64,000 nucleotides of DNA from Taurinivorans muris. GTDB lineage: Bacteria; Desulfobacterota; Desulfovibrionia; Desulfovibrionales; Desulfovibrionaceae. Below are positions 8,456 to 16,375 of the stretch, piece by piece. The stretch spans positions 1,674,001 to 1,738,000 of the forward strand of contig NZ_CP065938.1 of the NCBI RefSeq assembly GCF_025232395.1, written 5' to 3'. How positions within the stretch are numbered: position 1 is the stretch's first letter; each line of letters opens with the position of its first letter. Made by a program: the position numbers and the translations under genes. The notes below the pieces were generated by a model. That model had not been told where the DNA came from. It worked only from the letters and a program-made list of their open reading frames with translations, and ran no database searches.

Positions 8456-9775
8456 TTAACGTTGGTGTCTTTTGCGGTATGCAACGATGTCACGGTTCCA
8501 GCCGCCGGGAACTTCTTCTTCTTTGAAGAAGATGTACGGGTTGGAACGAGGAGCGACAACATGCTGTGCAACTGCGGGGATTTCGGTAACTTCGAGAAGT
8601 TTTTGGAATGAAAGACGTTTAATGGTTTCACCTACGCGTTCACGGTTTTTACCTTCTTCCATCCACCAGTCCCAAATCTTTTCGATTACGCCTTTGATTT
8701 CATCAAATGGTTCGTCGGCAGGGATAAACGGAACAAGCAGGGAGCCCATTTGAGCACCGTCAAGAATAGGAGCTTTTGCGCCGAGCAAGATGGATGCGCC
8801 GCGTTCGTCACCGATGTGGAGAGCGCGTGGCATTGTGTTGATACAGTGCATGCAACGTACGCATTCTTTGGTGTCGATGGAAAGTTTGGAGCCGTCCCAT
8901 TTCATGCATTGGCTTGGGCAGCGGTCCACAACTTCGGCTTGAATATCGAATTTGCCCCAATCGCGTCCGGCGTGAGCGCCTGCGTTTGGTTTAAATTCGC
9001 CGCCGACATACGCTTTCACTGCTTCCTGGTCGATTTTGATGTCGTCTTTCCATGTACCGATGACAGAGAAGTCGGAACGGGCGATGGAAGCTACGCAGCC
9101 GTTAGGGCAGGCGTCGAATTTGAATTTGAATTTGTAAGGGAATGCAGGACGGTGCAATTCGTCTTGGTAATCCATTGTCAATTGGTAGCAAGCTAATTGT
9201 GAGTTGTAGCAGGCATATTCGCAACGGGATTGTCCCAAGCAGGATTCAGGGGTACGAAGGTTGGAACCGGAACCGCCAAGGTCGGTAGGATATTTTTCGT
9301 CGTGGGTGAGTTCGTAGAAAATTTCTTCCAATTGTGGGGTTTGGGTACCTAAAAGAACGATATCGCCGGTTGCACCGTGCAGGTTGGTAAGACCGGAGCC
9401 ACGCAAATCCCAAATATCACAGAGGTGTCTCAAGAAATCGGAGTGATAATATTTACCGGCAGGTTGGTTAACACGGATTGTGTGGAAGTGCGCTACGCCT
9501 GGGAATTGTTCAGGTTGGTCGCAGTAACGGCCGATAACGCCGCCGCCGTAACCGAAAACGCCAACGATACCGCCGTGTTTCCAGTGAGTTTCACCGTCGT
9601 TATAGGACAGTTCAAGAATGCCAAGGAGATCTTCAGGTGCATCAACTGGAATTTGATAGTCAAGACCTTTTGGATTCTTAGCACGTTCAGCAGCAGCCTG
9701 TTTAATGTCAGATACGAAACTTGGCCATGGACCTGATTCAAGTTGATCTAACAGAGGGGTTGCATGTTTCGCCAT
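8456..9775 (-). CDS. dsrA: Dissimilatory sulfite reductase alpha subunit
   Basis: The 439-residue catalytic-core subunit paired with DsrB. Cluster cysteines C179 and C185 (SCLGQSRC) and C223 and C227 (CPNGC) are at standard spacing, and a ferredoxin domain carries C305, C308 and C311 (CVRCMHC). The start is set at 9775: the sequence reads GGAGGT-ATG-GCA-ATG, where the first ATG (9781) is one base from the Shine-Dalgarno while the second is seven bases away and gives the family N-terminus MAKHATPLLDQLES. It is the first gene of a two-gene operon with a roughly 200-base leader. No dsrC, dsrMKJOP or apr genes are nearby. Confidence 0.98.
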   Translation of the reverse strand: MAKHATPLLDQLESGPWPSFVSDIKQAAAERAKNPKGLDYQIPVDAPEDLLGILELSYNDGETHWKHGGIVGVFGYGGGVIGRYCDQPEQFPGVAHFHTIRVNQPAGKYYHSDFLRHLCDIWDLRGSGLTNLHGATGDIVLLGTQTPQLEEIFYELTHDEKYPTDLGGSGSNLRTPESCLGQSRCEYACYNSQLACYQLTMDYQDELHRPAFPYKFKFKFDACPNGCVASIARSDFSVIGTWKDDIKIDQEAVKAYVGGEFKPNAGAHAGRDWGKFDIQAEVVDRCPSQCMKWDGSKLSIDTKECVRCMHCINTMPRALHIGDERGASILLGAKAPILDGAQMGSLLVPFIPADEPFDEIKGVIEKIWDWWMEEGKNRERVGETIKRLSFQKLLEVTEIPAVAQHVVAPRSNPYIFFKEEEVPGGWNRDIVAYRKRHQR

Positions 9776-9781
9776 TGCCAT

Positions 9782-9995
9782 ACCTCCAGATGGGTTAATG
9801 AATCTATCGGATAAGTTTCCGATTTAATTTTGTTTTTACGATAAAAACATTTGCAGAAAAGAAAATGTGTTTCTACAATACCTTAACGTACGAATACCAT
9901 ACAGTATTAATAGTTTAATTTCAACCATTTTAAATTAATTTGTTAAAAATTTTTTTAAGATGCATTAAAAGTTTGAATTTTAGGGCGTTAGGGAA
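9782..9995 (-). promoter_or_regulatory. dsrAB promoter and structured leader
   Basis: On the minus strand a sigma70-type pair is visible: TTGAAA (plus 9919-9924) and TATGGT (plus 9896-9901), 17 bases apart. Downstream in the leader are two hairpins: TGTTTTTA/TAAAAACA (9831-9849, 3-base loop) and ATCGGA/TCCGAT (9806-9823), the latter about 25 bases before the ribosome site. The untranslated leader would be about 110 bases. The promoter is a prediction; the hairpins are read directly. Confidence 0.5.
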
Positions 9996-11111
9996 TTATT
10001 GGCGAATAATTTCAATTTCCCTTTGCAGCGTGTCGTCAAAAACAAATTTTTCCAAAGGAAGAAGTTCGGCGTATATGTTTTTGTGCCGGTTTTTTGTGCC
10101 GAAAAAACAGCCTTGATACCGTGCCGGAATGAGGATTTTATGAATCGCATGGGCGGAAGCGGGCAAGGGAGATTTTGAATTTTGTAGCCAGGAAGTTTTC
10201 AAATCGGAAACGGCTTTTTTAATTAAGATATATAACGCAAAGCTCAGAATATCGCTGCCGAGGGCGGGGTGGCGCGGACCTGCGAGAAGATTTTCGTCAA
10301 ACGCCTGCTCCGGGGCGACGGTTAAACGGATAACGGGAATTTTCGCGAGCCATGCTTCATGAAGAGCCGTGCCGAGAGTTTCAATGCACATTTCATTGGT
10401 CCACGGAACATATTCTTTTCTTTGGAAAAGCGCTGCCAAGCCCGTGCCGCCTGGGACAAGGCAGGGATAATAGCGCAGGCAGCGGGGGGTCAGGTCCAAG
10501 GCTTTTCGCACGTCATTTAAAAAGATGTTTTGGTCTTGTGCCGGCAAGCCCGCCATGAGCTGGATACCGAGTTTGAAACCGAGGCCAAGAACCTGCCGGC
10601 AGGCGAAAGCGGCTTGCTTTGCGCAATAGCCCCGTTTGCTTTTTAAAAGGACGGTATCGTCAAAGCTTTGTATGCCAAGCTCGATAAGGTCTATACCCGC
10701 ATTTTTCAATTGTTCCAAACGTTCGGGGGCGAGAGCGTCGGGGCGGGTCGAACAGCGTCCCGAAACCGTGACGGCATGGTTTTGCGCAAGTTTTTTGCAG
10801 GACCTGAAAAAATCCAAACACAAGGCGAAGTCTTGTTCCGGAACGGCTGTGAATGTTCCGCCGTAAAAGGCGATGTCAATCACGTTTTCCTGCGTTTCGT
10901 CCTTTCGGGAAGCTTTTACCTGTTCCAAAAAAATCGGAAAATCTTTTTCAGCCTTTTTTATAGCCGTGAAGACGCTTTGCTCCCCTTTGCCCGTTTGGGT
11001 TTCCTGGGAACAAAAAATGCACTGGAAAGGACAGCCTGCGAAAGGGATGAAAACAGGAAAAATTTTTCCTCTGTTCAGTTTTGCATCAAAGCTTTTTCTG
11101 TAAAAATCCAT
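9996..11111 (-). CDS. Radical SAM protein (Elp3-like domain), function unknown
   Basis: A 371-residue radical SAM enzyme with the cluster motif CPFQCIFC (C-x3-C-x2-C) at about residues 27-34, after an FPVFIPFAG lead-in, then FYGGTFTA and a TRPD-L...E-L-GIQSFDD barrel resembling the Elp3/coproporphyrinogen-oxidase group. The C-terminal 120 residues match nothing I recognise. It is the same strand as dsrA and about 220 bases upstream, but dsrA has its own promoter, so a link to sulfite reduction is not implied. The ATG at 11111 is taken because the SAM domain begins shortly afterwards; no strong ribosome site distinguishes it. Confidence 0.8.
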   Translation of the reverse strand: MDFYRKSFDAKLNRGKIFPVFIPFAGCPFQCIFCSQETQTGKGEQSVFTAIKKAEKDFPIFLEQVKASRKDETQENVIDIAFYGGTFTAVPEQDFALCLDFFRSCKKLAQNHAVTVSGRCSTRPDALAPERLEQLKNAGIDLIELGIQSFDDTVLLKSKRGYCAKQAAFACRQVLGLGFKLGIQLMAGLPAQDQNIFLNDVRKALDLTPRCLRYYPCLVPGGTGLAALFQRKEYVPWTNEMCIETLGTALHEAWLAKIPVIRLTVAPEQAFDENLLAGPRHPALGSDILSFALYILIKKAVSDLKTSWLQNSKSPLPASAHAIHKILIPARYQGCFFGTKNRHKNIYAELLPLEKFVFDDTLQREIEIIRQ

Positions 11112-11194
11112 TTTAAAATTTCTTAAAAAAGAACTGTATTAATATGTTGTTTTGTGGTATGGAATTTTTTAAGCCTATGCCGTATGGAGGAAAT

Positions 11195-11614
11195 ATGCAA
11201 GAAAAAGATTGTTTGTTTTGCCGCATTGTTCGGGGAGAAATTCCAAGTTCCAAGGTTTATGAAGATGAACATGTGTACGCTTTTTTAGACATAGCTCCCA
11301 GTTTTTACGGGCATTGCCTCGTTGTTCCCAAAAATCATTATAAAAATATTTTGGATATCGATATGAAGGAAATCTGTGCCGTTTTCGCCGCTGTTCAAAA
11401 AATCGCTCCTGCGGTGATGAAAGCGACGGGCGCGGAAGGGTTCCATGTTATACAGAACAATAATGAGGCGGCAGGACAAACGGTTTTTCACACCCATTTC
11501 CATATCGTTCCGAGAAAAACGGGGGACGGCATGGTGCTTTGGACTTCCAAGGCTTATGAAAATATGGAAAAAATGCTTGAAATGGCGCAAAAAATTCAAG
11601 CGGAGATTAACTAA
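11195..11614 (+). CDS. HIT-family nucleotide hydrolase
   Basis: A 139-residue histidine-triad protein: N-terminal zinc site CLFCRIVRGEIP, and the catalytic HTHFHIVPR (H-x-H-x-H). These enzymes hydrolyse nucleoside phosphoramidates or dinucleotides such as adenosine-5'-monophosphoramidate. The start at 11195 is set by GGAGG five bases upstream; a longer frame from 11144 has no ribosome site. It has a divergent neighbour (radical SAM at 9996-11111) and is followed by the HU/IHF gene after 95 bases. The specific physiological substrate cannot be read from the sequence. Confidence 0.94.
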   Translation: MQEKDCLFCRIVRGEIPSSKVYEDEHVYAFLDIAPSFYGHCLVVPKNHYKNILDIDMKEICAVFAAVQKIAPAVMKATGAEGFHVIQNNNEAAGQTVFHTHFHIVPRKTGDGMVLWTSKAYENMEKMLEMAQKIQAEIN

Positions 11615-11709
11615 CCCGAACCGGTCATGATTTTTTTGGAAAGTTGTAAAATTTAACTTGCAAAATAAGATTGTTATGCGTATTAAAGAAAAGCAATTCG
11701 GAGGTGCAC

Positions 11710-12006
11710 ATGAATAAAGCTTTAACCAAAGCGGATATTGTCGAATCAATTTATGCTCAAACTGAAAAAAACAGAGCGGAAGTTAAAAATATTGTGGAAA
11801 CTTTGCTTACCCTTATGAAACAGTCCATTAAAAAGGACCATGCTCTTTTGATCAGTGGTTTTGGAAAATTTGAAGCGTATGATAAAAAAGCCCGTAAAGG
11901 CCGTAATCCTCAAACCAACGCTTCCATCACCCTTCCTCCCCGCAAAGTTGTTGTTTTTCGTTTGTCCCGCAAATTCCGTGCGGAGCTCAACGGCGAAGAA
12001 GCATAA
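11710..12006 (+). CDS. HU/IHF-family DNA-binding protein
   Basis: A 98-residue nucleoid-associated protein of the integration host factor alpha type. It begins MNKALTKADIVESIY and contains GFGKFEAYDKKARKGRNPQT with the RNP motif that intercalates DNA at the tip of the beta arm. GGAGGT lies five bases before the ATG at 11710, which fixes the start. Members bend DNA and shape chromosome structure and promoter architecture. Whether it works as homodimer (HU) or with an IHF beta partner elsewhere cannot be told. Ends in a strong terminator, after which the accessory islet begins. Confidence 0.93.
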   Translation: MNKALTKADIVESIYAQTEKNRAEVKNIVETLLTLMKQSIKKDHALLISGFGKFEAYDKKARKGRNPQTNASITLPPRKVVVFRLSRKFRAELNGEEA

Positions 12007-12029
12007 GAATATATGCAGATATTTTGTTG

Positions 12030-12056
12030 AAAGTGCGGCTTGCCCGCACTTTTTTT
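12030..12056 (+). terminator. Rho-independent terminator after the HU/IHF gene
   Basis: AAAGTGCGG (12030-12038) pairs perfectly with CCGCACTTT (12044-12052) around a 5-base loop, followed by a T run to 12056. Confidence 0.92.
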
Positions 12057-12115
12057 GTGCTTTGGCAAAAATTCTGGTTTGGCGGGCAGAGTGAAAAATG
12101 TCCGGATACAAAACT

Positions 12116-12167
12116 GTCCTCCTTCGGTATGGTTCAATGTGTTCGTCAATGATACCCAAAGGAGGAC
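12116..12167 (+). mobile_element. IS200/IS605-type left-end hairpin sequestering tnpA ribosome site
   Basis: GTCCTCCTTCGGTAT (12116-12130) pairs with ATACCCAAAGGAGGAC (12152-12167), one bulge, around a 21-base loop. The right arm contains the Shine-Dalgarno AAGGAGGA of the transposase remnant just downstream. In IS200 such a 5' stem is known to block transposase translation, so this is the regulatory end of a former IS200-family element. Confidence 0.8.
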
Positions 12168-12175
12168 TGTGTCAT

Positions 12176-12340
12176 ATGAATGACAGTCAGAGTTTATTCC
12201 ATACCCGTTGGAATTGCAAATATCATATAGTGGTTGCACCAAAATTTAGAAAACAGACAATTTACATAAAATTAAAGGAAGATACAGGAAAAATTTTTAG
12301 GCTGTCTGACAATGGTTTTTTGTTTTGCTTGTTCTTGTAA
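12176..12340 (+). pseudogene. tnpA: Truncated IS200-family transposase TnpA
   Basis: Begins at ATG 12176 after AAGGAGGACT and reads as the IS200 TnpA N-terminus: SLFHTRWNCKYHIVVAPKFR, then a KLKEDTGKIFR helix. Similarity ends after about 42 residues and the frame closes at 54 residues with an unrelated tail, whereas intact TnpA is about 140-150 residues. The HUH motif and catalytic tyrosine are absent, so the element is dead. The 3' break lies at about 12300, next to the decamer tandem repeat. Confidence 0.85.
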
Positions 12341-12390
12341 TTTTCTGCTCATCTCATGGATTTATTTGGTAATTTTTCTTGACCAGTTTG

Positions 12391-12510
12391 ATAATATTTG
12401 ATAATATTTGATAATATTTGATAATATTTGATAATATTTGATAATATTTGATAATATTTGATAATATTTGATAATATTTGATAATATTTGATAATATTTG
12501 ATAATATTTG
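12391..12510. repeat. Tandem repeat, 12 perfect copies of a 10-bp unit
   Basis: Twelve uninterrupted identical copies of ATAATATTTG fill 12391-12510, preceded by a partial unit (TTTG). The period equals about one DNA helical turn. The last unit touches GAGGACTG, which serves as ribosome site for the Fic gene starting at 12520. Each junction contains GATAAT/ATAATA, close to a -10 element, so the array both spaces and may compose the promoter. The absence of any mismatch suggests recent expansion by slippage. Confidence 0.97.
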
Positions 12511-12519
12511 AGGACTGTC

Positions 12520-13578
12520 ATGGTAAGAGCAAAAGATATAGTTATCACTTCTGATATGTTGAATAAAATTGCCGAGATAGATAGGTTTGCCGGTTCTTGG
12601 TCTGCCGATGAGCTCAAATTGACGCCCGCAGACTTAAAAAGCATGAAACGGGTTGCCACAATCGAGTCTGTCGGCTCTTCCAACAGGATAGAGGGCAATA
12701 AAATGACCGACGCCGAAATTGAAGCATTGTTCAGTCATATCAACAAAAAATCTTTCAGTTCCAGAGATGAGGAAGAAGTCGCAGGGTATTCGGATTTGAT
12801 AAATACCATATTTGAAAATTATGAAGATATACCGTTGACAGAAAATTATATCAAGCAGCTGCATCAGATACTTTTAAAGTATTCTCAAAAAGATGAACGC
12901 CACCGCGGCGAATATAAGACCGATACGAATAGGGTTGCGGCGTATGACGCGTCGGGCAGGGAGATCGGCACGATTTTTGAAACTGCTGCGCCGTTTGATA
13001 CGCCAAGGCTTATGCGGGAATTGATACAGTGGACGAACGATACGCTCGGCGACCGTTTTTTACATCCCCTTATCGTTATCGGGGTATTTATTGTGCATTT
13101 TTTGTCTGTTCATCCTTTTTTGGACGGAAACGGCCGTTTATCCCGTGCATTAACCGTTCTTTTAATGCTGAAAAGCAAATACGGGTATATGCCGTATGCC
13201 TCTATGGAATCCGTTATTGAAGCAAATAAGGACGCATATTACAGGGCGCTTCGCGGGACGCAAAAAACAATATGGAGCGATAAGACGGACTATGAGCCAT
13301 GGCTGTCATTTTTTGTGACTTCCCTGCAGAAACAAAAAAGAGCCTTGGAAAATAAAATTCAAAAACTGCAAAAGGCAAATGTTGATACATTGTCTTCCAC
13401 CGCACGCCAAATTTTAGATTTATTTTCGGGAACAGCGGAATTGACTATGGCTGAACTTGTCCGAAAAACAGGTAAAACTGAAATAACAATCCGAAAATCA
13501 GTACAGAATTTGGTGAAAAAAGGATTTTTGACAAAATTGGGCACAACCAGAGGCGCTTTTTATACCATAAGAAAATAA
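12520..13578 (+). CDS. Fic-domain protein (class II, self-inhibited) with C-terminal winged helix
   Basis: Fic enzymes transfer AMP or similar groups from nucleotides to protein hydroxyls. In this 352-residue protein the N-terminal Fic_N region contains the inhibitory motif S-x-x-x-E as SNRIEG (S54, E58), the catalytic motif is HPFLDGNGRLSR at 198-209, and the C-terminus (about 290-352) is a winged helix with K-T-E-I-T-I-R-K-S recognition helix, suggesting a DNA- or operator-binding role. Start 12520 is chosen from GAGGA 6-10 bases upstream; a TTG at 12508 lies in the tandem repeat. It sits in an accessory islet with an Nmad3 gene, unlike the housekeeping genes around. The target protein is unknown. 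Confidence 0.92.
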   Translation: MVRAKDIVITSDMLNKIAEIDRFAGSWSADELKLTPADLKSMKRVATIESVGSSNRIEGNKMTDAEIEALFSHINKKSFSSRDEEEVAGYSDLINTIFENYEDIPLTENYIKQLHQILLKYSQKDERHRGEYKTDTNRVAAYDASGREIGTIFETAAPFDTPRLMRELIQWTNDTLGDRFLHPLIVIGVFIVHFLSVHPFLDGNGRLSRALTVLLMLKSKYGYMPYASMESVIEANKDAYYRALRGTQKTIWSDKTDYEPWLSFFVTSLQKQKRALENKIQKLQKANVDTLSSTARQILDLFSGTAELTMAELVRKTGKTEITIRKSVQNLVKKGFLTKLGTTRGAFYTIRK

Positions 13579-13727
13579 TGCCCGGCAGCTGATGGATTTT
13601 TTCAGTTTTATCCGTTCCTCACAAATACGCTTTCCTTATGTCTGTTGCTCCATGTGGTTTTTCTCCAATGCAAATAGTATATCTAACTGATACTACTTCT
13701 TATATCTTGGATAATTTGTGCTGTCAG

Positions 13728-13756
13728 TTGTTTTTCGCTGTGCTGTATGCTAAGAT
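13728..13756 (+). promoter_or_regulatory. Probable sigma70 promoter of the Nmad3 gene
   Basis: TTGTTT (13728-13733) and TAAGAT (13751-13756) are separated by 17 bases and lie 26 bases before the ATG at 13782, with TAGGAGG in between as ribosome site. Confidence 0.5.
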
Positions 13757-13781
13757 AGCACTGTGTAGGAGGCATGGCATT

Positions 13782-14585
13782 ATGAAAGTGATATTGAGCA
13801 GAAAAGGCATGGATAGTGCGTCGGGGGGTATGGCAAATCCTATTTTGTCAGATGGTACGCTGTTATCGCTTCCCATTCCGGATAAAACAACAAAAACAAC
13901 ATATAACGATTTGTTTTATAAAGAGCAGAGTCTAAAGGAAATCATCAGTCAGTTATGCCCTAAATTTGATTTTGGCAAAAACCAGACCTGTCATCTTGAC
14001 CCCGACATATATAAAAATATAGAGGACAGAACGGCAAACACTGAATGGAAACCCGCATTTGGACAACATGGCATATCTGCCGCACATCTGGATAAATTAA
14101 GTGTGGGCGTGGGTGATATATTTTTATTCTACGGAATGTTTAAAAAAACAATGGTTCAGCCTGATAAAACGCTGTGTTTTGTCCGTAACGCTCCTATTAT
14201 ACATATTATCTATGGTTATATGAAAATAGGAGAAATATTGAGTGAGGAACAGGAAATAAAAAGCCGTTATTTTTGGCACCCTCATAGTGTAAATTCTGAC
14301 CGTCTGAATAACCGACTGTATCTGCCTGATACATATGGCACATTTCAGTATAACGATTCACTGGTACTTACAAAGAGGGGACAGGATAATCGGCGGCTAT
14401 GGGCTTTGCCTGCATTCTTTGGTGAGGACGGTATCTCTATTTCATGGCAAGGCGCTAACCGCCCAATACGAAAGAACGGATATGCAGAATTAAATTCCGC
14501 TTGCAGAGGACAAGAATTTGTTGTAACCGCTTCTACCCTGAAACAGGAACGGAATCTATGTGACTGGGTGGACAGATTGATATGA
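13782..14585 (+). CDS. Nmad3-family protein (nucleotide modification associated domain 3)
   Basis: A 267-residue protein starting MKVILSRKGMDSASGG and continuing ANPILSDGTLLSLPIPDK, the hallmark N-terminus of the Nmad3 family, which was defined computationally by association with DNA base-hypermodification systems. Mid-region GVGDIFLFYGMF and C-terminal WALPAFFG are also typical. Its biochemical activity is not established. The start at 13782 has TAGGAGG nine bases upstream; earlier in-frame Mets lack this. It lies between the Fic gene and a stretch of decayed sequence. No DNA methylase or hypermodification enzyme is next to it, so it may be an orphan remnant of a larger island. Confidence 0.8.
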   Translation: MKVILSRKGMDSASGGMANPILSDGTLLSLPIPDKTTKTTYNDLFYKEQSLKEIISQLCPKFDFGKNQTCHLDPDIYKNIEDRTANTEWKPAFGQHGISAAHLDKLSVGVGDIFLFYGMFKKTMVQPDKTLCFVRNAPIIHIIYGYMKIGEILSEEQEIKSRYFWHPHSVNSDRLNNRLYLPDTYGTFQYNDSLVLTKRGQDNRRLWALPAFFGEDGISISWQGANRPIRKNGYAELNSACRGQEFVVTASTLKQERNLCDWVDRLI

Positions 14586-14942
14586 AACGGTCAGACATTA
14601 GACATAGACGTTATATTTTGATTTGTCCTAAAGGAAACAGCCGACACCTATCCGCGTATTGGGCGATTTGAAACAGAATGAAATCCTAAAACTGGATAAC
14701 GCAGTAAACTATTGAGCAAAAATATCGGGTAAGGGTGATGTGGGGGATAAACGGAAAAAGGAAATACCGTTTGTAAACAGTAACTCCTAGAGTTTACAAT
14801 ACTTTTTTGACAAGAAATTGTATCAGATGTTAAATCGAAGCAATCATTGTCAGTTTGTCCGCAATAGTCTTATTTTTTACGCAATGTTAGGATTTTACAA
14901 AAAAGTGTTTTTTTTGTATGCTGTTAAAAATGAGGAAAAGTT
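14586..14942. other. Non-coding or decayed stretch between Nmad3 gene and kdsA
   Basis: No intact gene. A 30-codon frame overlaps the Nmad3 stop (ATG in TATGA at 14582) and ends at about 14674. In another frame 14642-14715 reads TPIRVLGDLKQNEILKLDNA and stops, which resembles the C-terminal end of a MazF/PemK-type toxin, but the remainder is missing. The kdsA promoter must lie in the AT-rich last 100 bases; a GAGGAAAAG ribosome site precedes kdsA. Confidence 0.45.
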
Positions 14943-15749
14943 ATGAACACAATATATACGAAATTTCAGCAGGGGCATTTTATTTTTGCAGGTCCCTGCG
15001 CTTTGGAAGAATATTCCATCGCTTTGGAAGTCGCCCAAACAGTAAGGGAAGTCGCGGAAAAACATCATTTGACGGCTGTTTTTAAAAGCTCTTTTGACAA
15101 GGCGAACAGAACGTCCGCAAAGGGCTTTCGCGGGCACGGCATGGCAAAGGGCTTGGAATGGCTTGCAAAAATCAAGGAAGAAACAGGTTTGCCCATCGTT
15201 ACGGACATTCATTTGCCGGAACAGGCGGAACCGGTGGCGGAAGTTGCTGATGTTTTGCAAATTCCCGCTTTTTTGTGCCGTCAAACGGATTTGCTTGAAG
15301 CCGCCGCGAAAACAAAAGCCGTTGTCAATGTGAAAAAAGGGCAGTTTCTTGCGCCGTGGGATATGGAACAAGTAAAAAACAAACTGCAAAGTTTTGGGAA
15401 AAAGGAAATTTTGCTGACAGAACGCGGAGCGAGTTTCGGTTATAATAATTTGGTGGTTGATTTCCGTTCCTTGCCTATCATGCAGAAAATGGGCGTACCG
15501 GTGCTTTTTGACGCGACCCACTCCGTGCAGATTCCCGGAGGGCAAGGCACCTCTTCCGGCGGACAACGGGAGTTTATCGCCGCTCTTGCACGGGCTGCCG
15601 CGGCTGCCGGGGTGAATGGCGTTTTCTTTGAAACGCACCCCGATCCGGACAGAGCCCTTTGCGACGGTCCGAACAGTTTGCCTTTGGCAAAATTTGAACA
15701 GATGATTTCCGAACTGGTGCAGATTTGGAATATTCCAAGCAATTTTTAG
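14943..15749 (+). CDS. kdsA: 3-deoxy-8-phosphooctulonate (KDO8P) synthase
   Basis: Condenses phosphoenolpyruvate with arabinose-5-phosphate to KDO-8-phosphate, the precursor of the LPS inner-core sugar. The 268-residue TIM barrel shows [21 protein letters not shown], the conserved [20 protein letters not shown] and the [19 protein letters not shown] end. A GAGGAAAAG site precedes the ATG. It heads a same-strand cluster with the KDO8P phosphatase and lptC, lptA, lptB, so sugar synthesis and LPS export are co-expressed. Length and motifs match the family throughout. Confidence 0.97.
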   Translation: MNTIYTKFQQGHFIFAGPCALEEYSIALEVAQTVREVAEKHHLTAVFKSSFDKANRTSAKGFRGHGMAKGLEWLAKIKEETGLPIVTDIHLPEQAEPVAEVADVLQIPAFLCRQTDLLEAAAKTKAVVNVKKGQFLAPWDMEQVKNKLQSFGKKEILLTERGASFGYNNLVVDFRSLPIMQKMGVPVLFDATHSVQIPGGQGTSSGGQREFIAALARAAAAAGVNGVFFETHPDPDRALCDGPNSLPLAKFEQMISELVQIWNIPSNF

Positions 15750-15757
15750 GAGCGGGT

Positions 15758-16375
15758 ATGCAGGCGGAAAATCGGCAGGCAGATATTGCCGTGGACAGAG
15801 AAACCTTGGAAAAGACATTCAAGCATATAGATATAAGCCGCTTATCCGGAGAAACCGTTGAGCGCGCAAAAAAAGTGAAATTCCTTGTGCTGGACATAGA
15901 CGGGGTTTGCACCAACGGCCAGCTTTACATCAATCCGCGCGGGGAAACCACAAAAACGTTTCATGTGCACGACGGCATAGGCATAAAAACCGCGTTCATG
16001 GCGGGTATCGGCGTCGGCATCATCACGGGTCGGAAAGACACGTGCGTCGAAGCCCGCATGCGTCCCTTAGGGGTGACGGAATTTTTTTGCGGGTATTACA
16101 GCAAACTGGAACCGCTTGCGGAGCTCGCCCGAAACCAGCGGATTTCTTACGAGGAAATGGCGTATTTGGGAGATGATATTATTGACCTCGACCCTCTTTT
16201 GCGGGTGGGGCTTCCCTGCGCTGTCGCCAACGCGCGGGAGGAAGTGAAGAATGTCGCGTCCGTTGTGACGAAAACGAGGGGGGGCGAAGGGGCTGTGCGC
16301 GAGCTTGTGGAAATTCTGCTCGCATGCCAGGAAAAAAGTCCTGCCGCCTTATACTGGATACATCATAATGGCTGA
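15758..16375 (+). CDS. kdsC: KDO8P phosphatase (HAD superfamily, KdsC type)
   Basis: Removes phosphate from KDO-8-phosphate. The HAD motif I is seen as FLVLDIDGVCTNGQLY (D-x-D nucleophile), motif II IITGRK, and motif IV YLGDDIIDL, in the compact C0-type fold typical of KdsC tetramers. At 205 residues it is slightly longer than E. coli KdsC (188), with a 40-residue N-terminal extension. The start at 15758 is set by TAGGAG six bases upstream, eight bases after the kdsA stop; an in-frame ATG at 15725 lies inside kdsA. The last eight bases overlap the lptC start, indicating coupling. Confidence 0.92.
   Translation: MQAENRQADIAVDRETLEKTFKHIDISRLSGETVERAKKVKFLVLDIDGVCTNGQLYINPRGETTKTFHVHDGIGIKTAFMAGIGVGIITGRKDTCVEARMRPLGVTEFFCGYYSKLEPLAELARNQRISYEEMAYLGDDIIDLDPLLRVGLPCAVANAREEVKNVASVVTKTRGGEGAVRELVEILLACQEKSPAALYWIHHNG

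Noticed and set aside
12391-12510. CRISPR array
   Set aside because: Direct tandem repeats with no spacers and no cas genes.
12354-12698. Minus-strand frame with repeated YYQILSNIIK
   Set aside because: It is the tandem repeat read backwards; a 10-bp unit with no stop triplet on that strand is open in all frames.
14895-15818. 307-codon minus-strand frame over kdsA
   Set aside because: Antisense to kdsA; basic and Phe-rich low-quality sequence.
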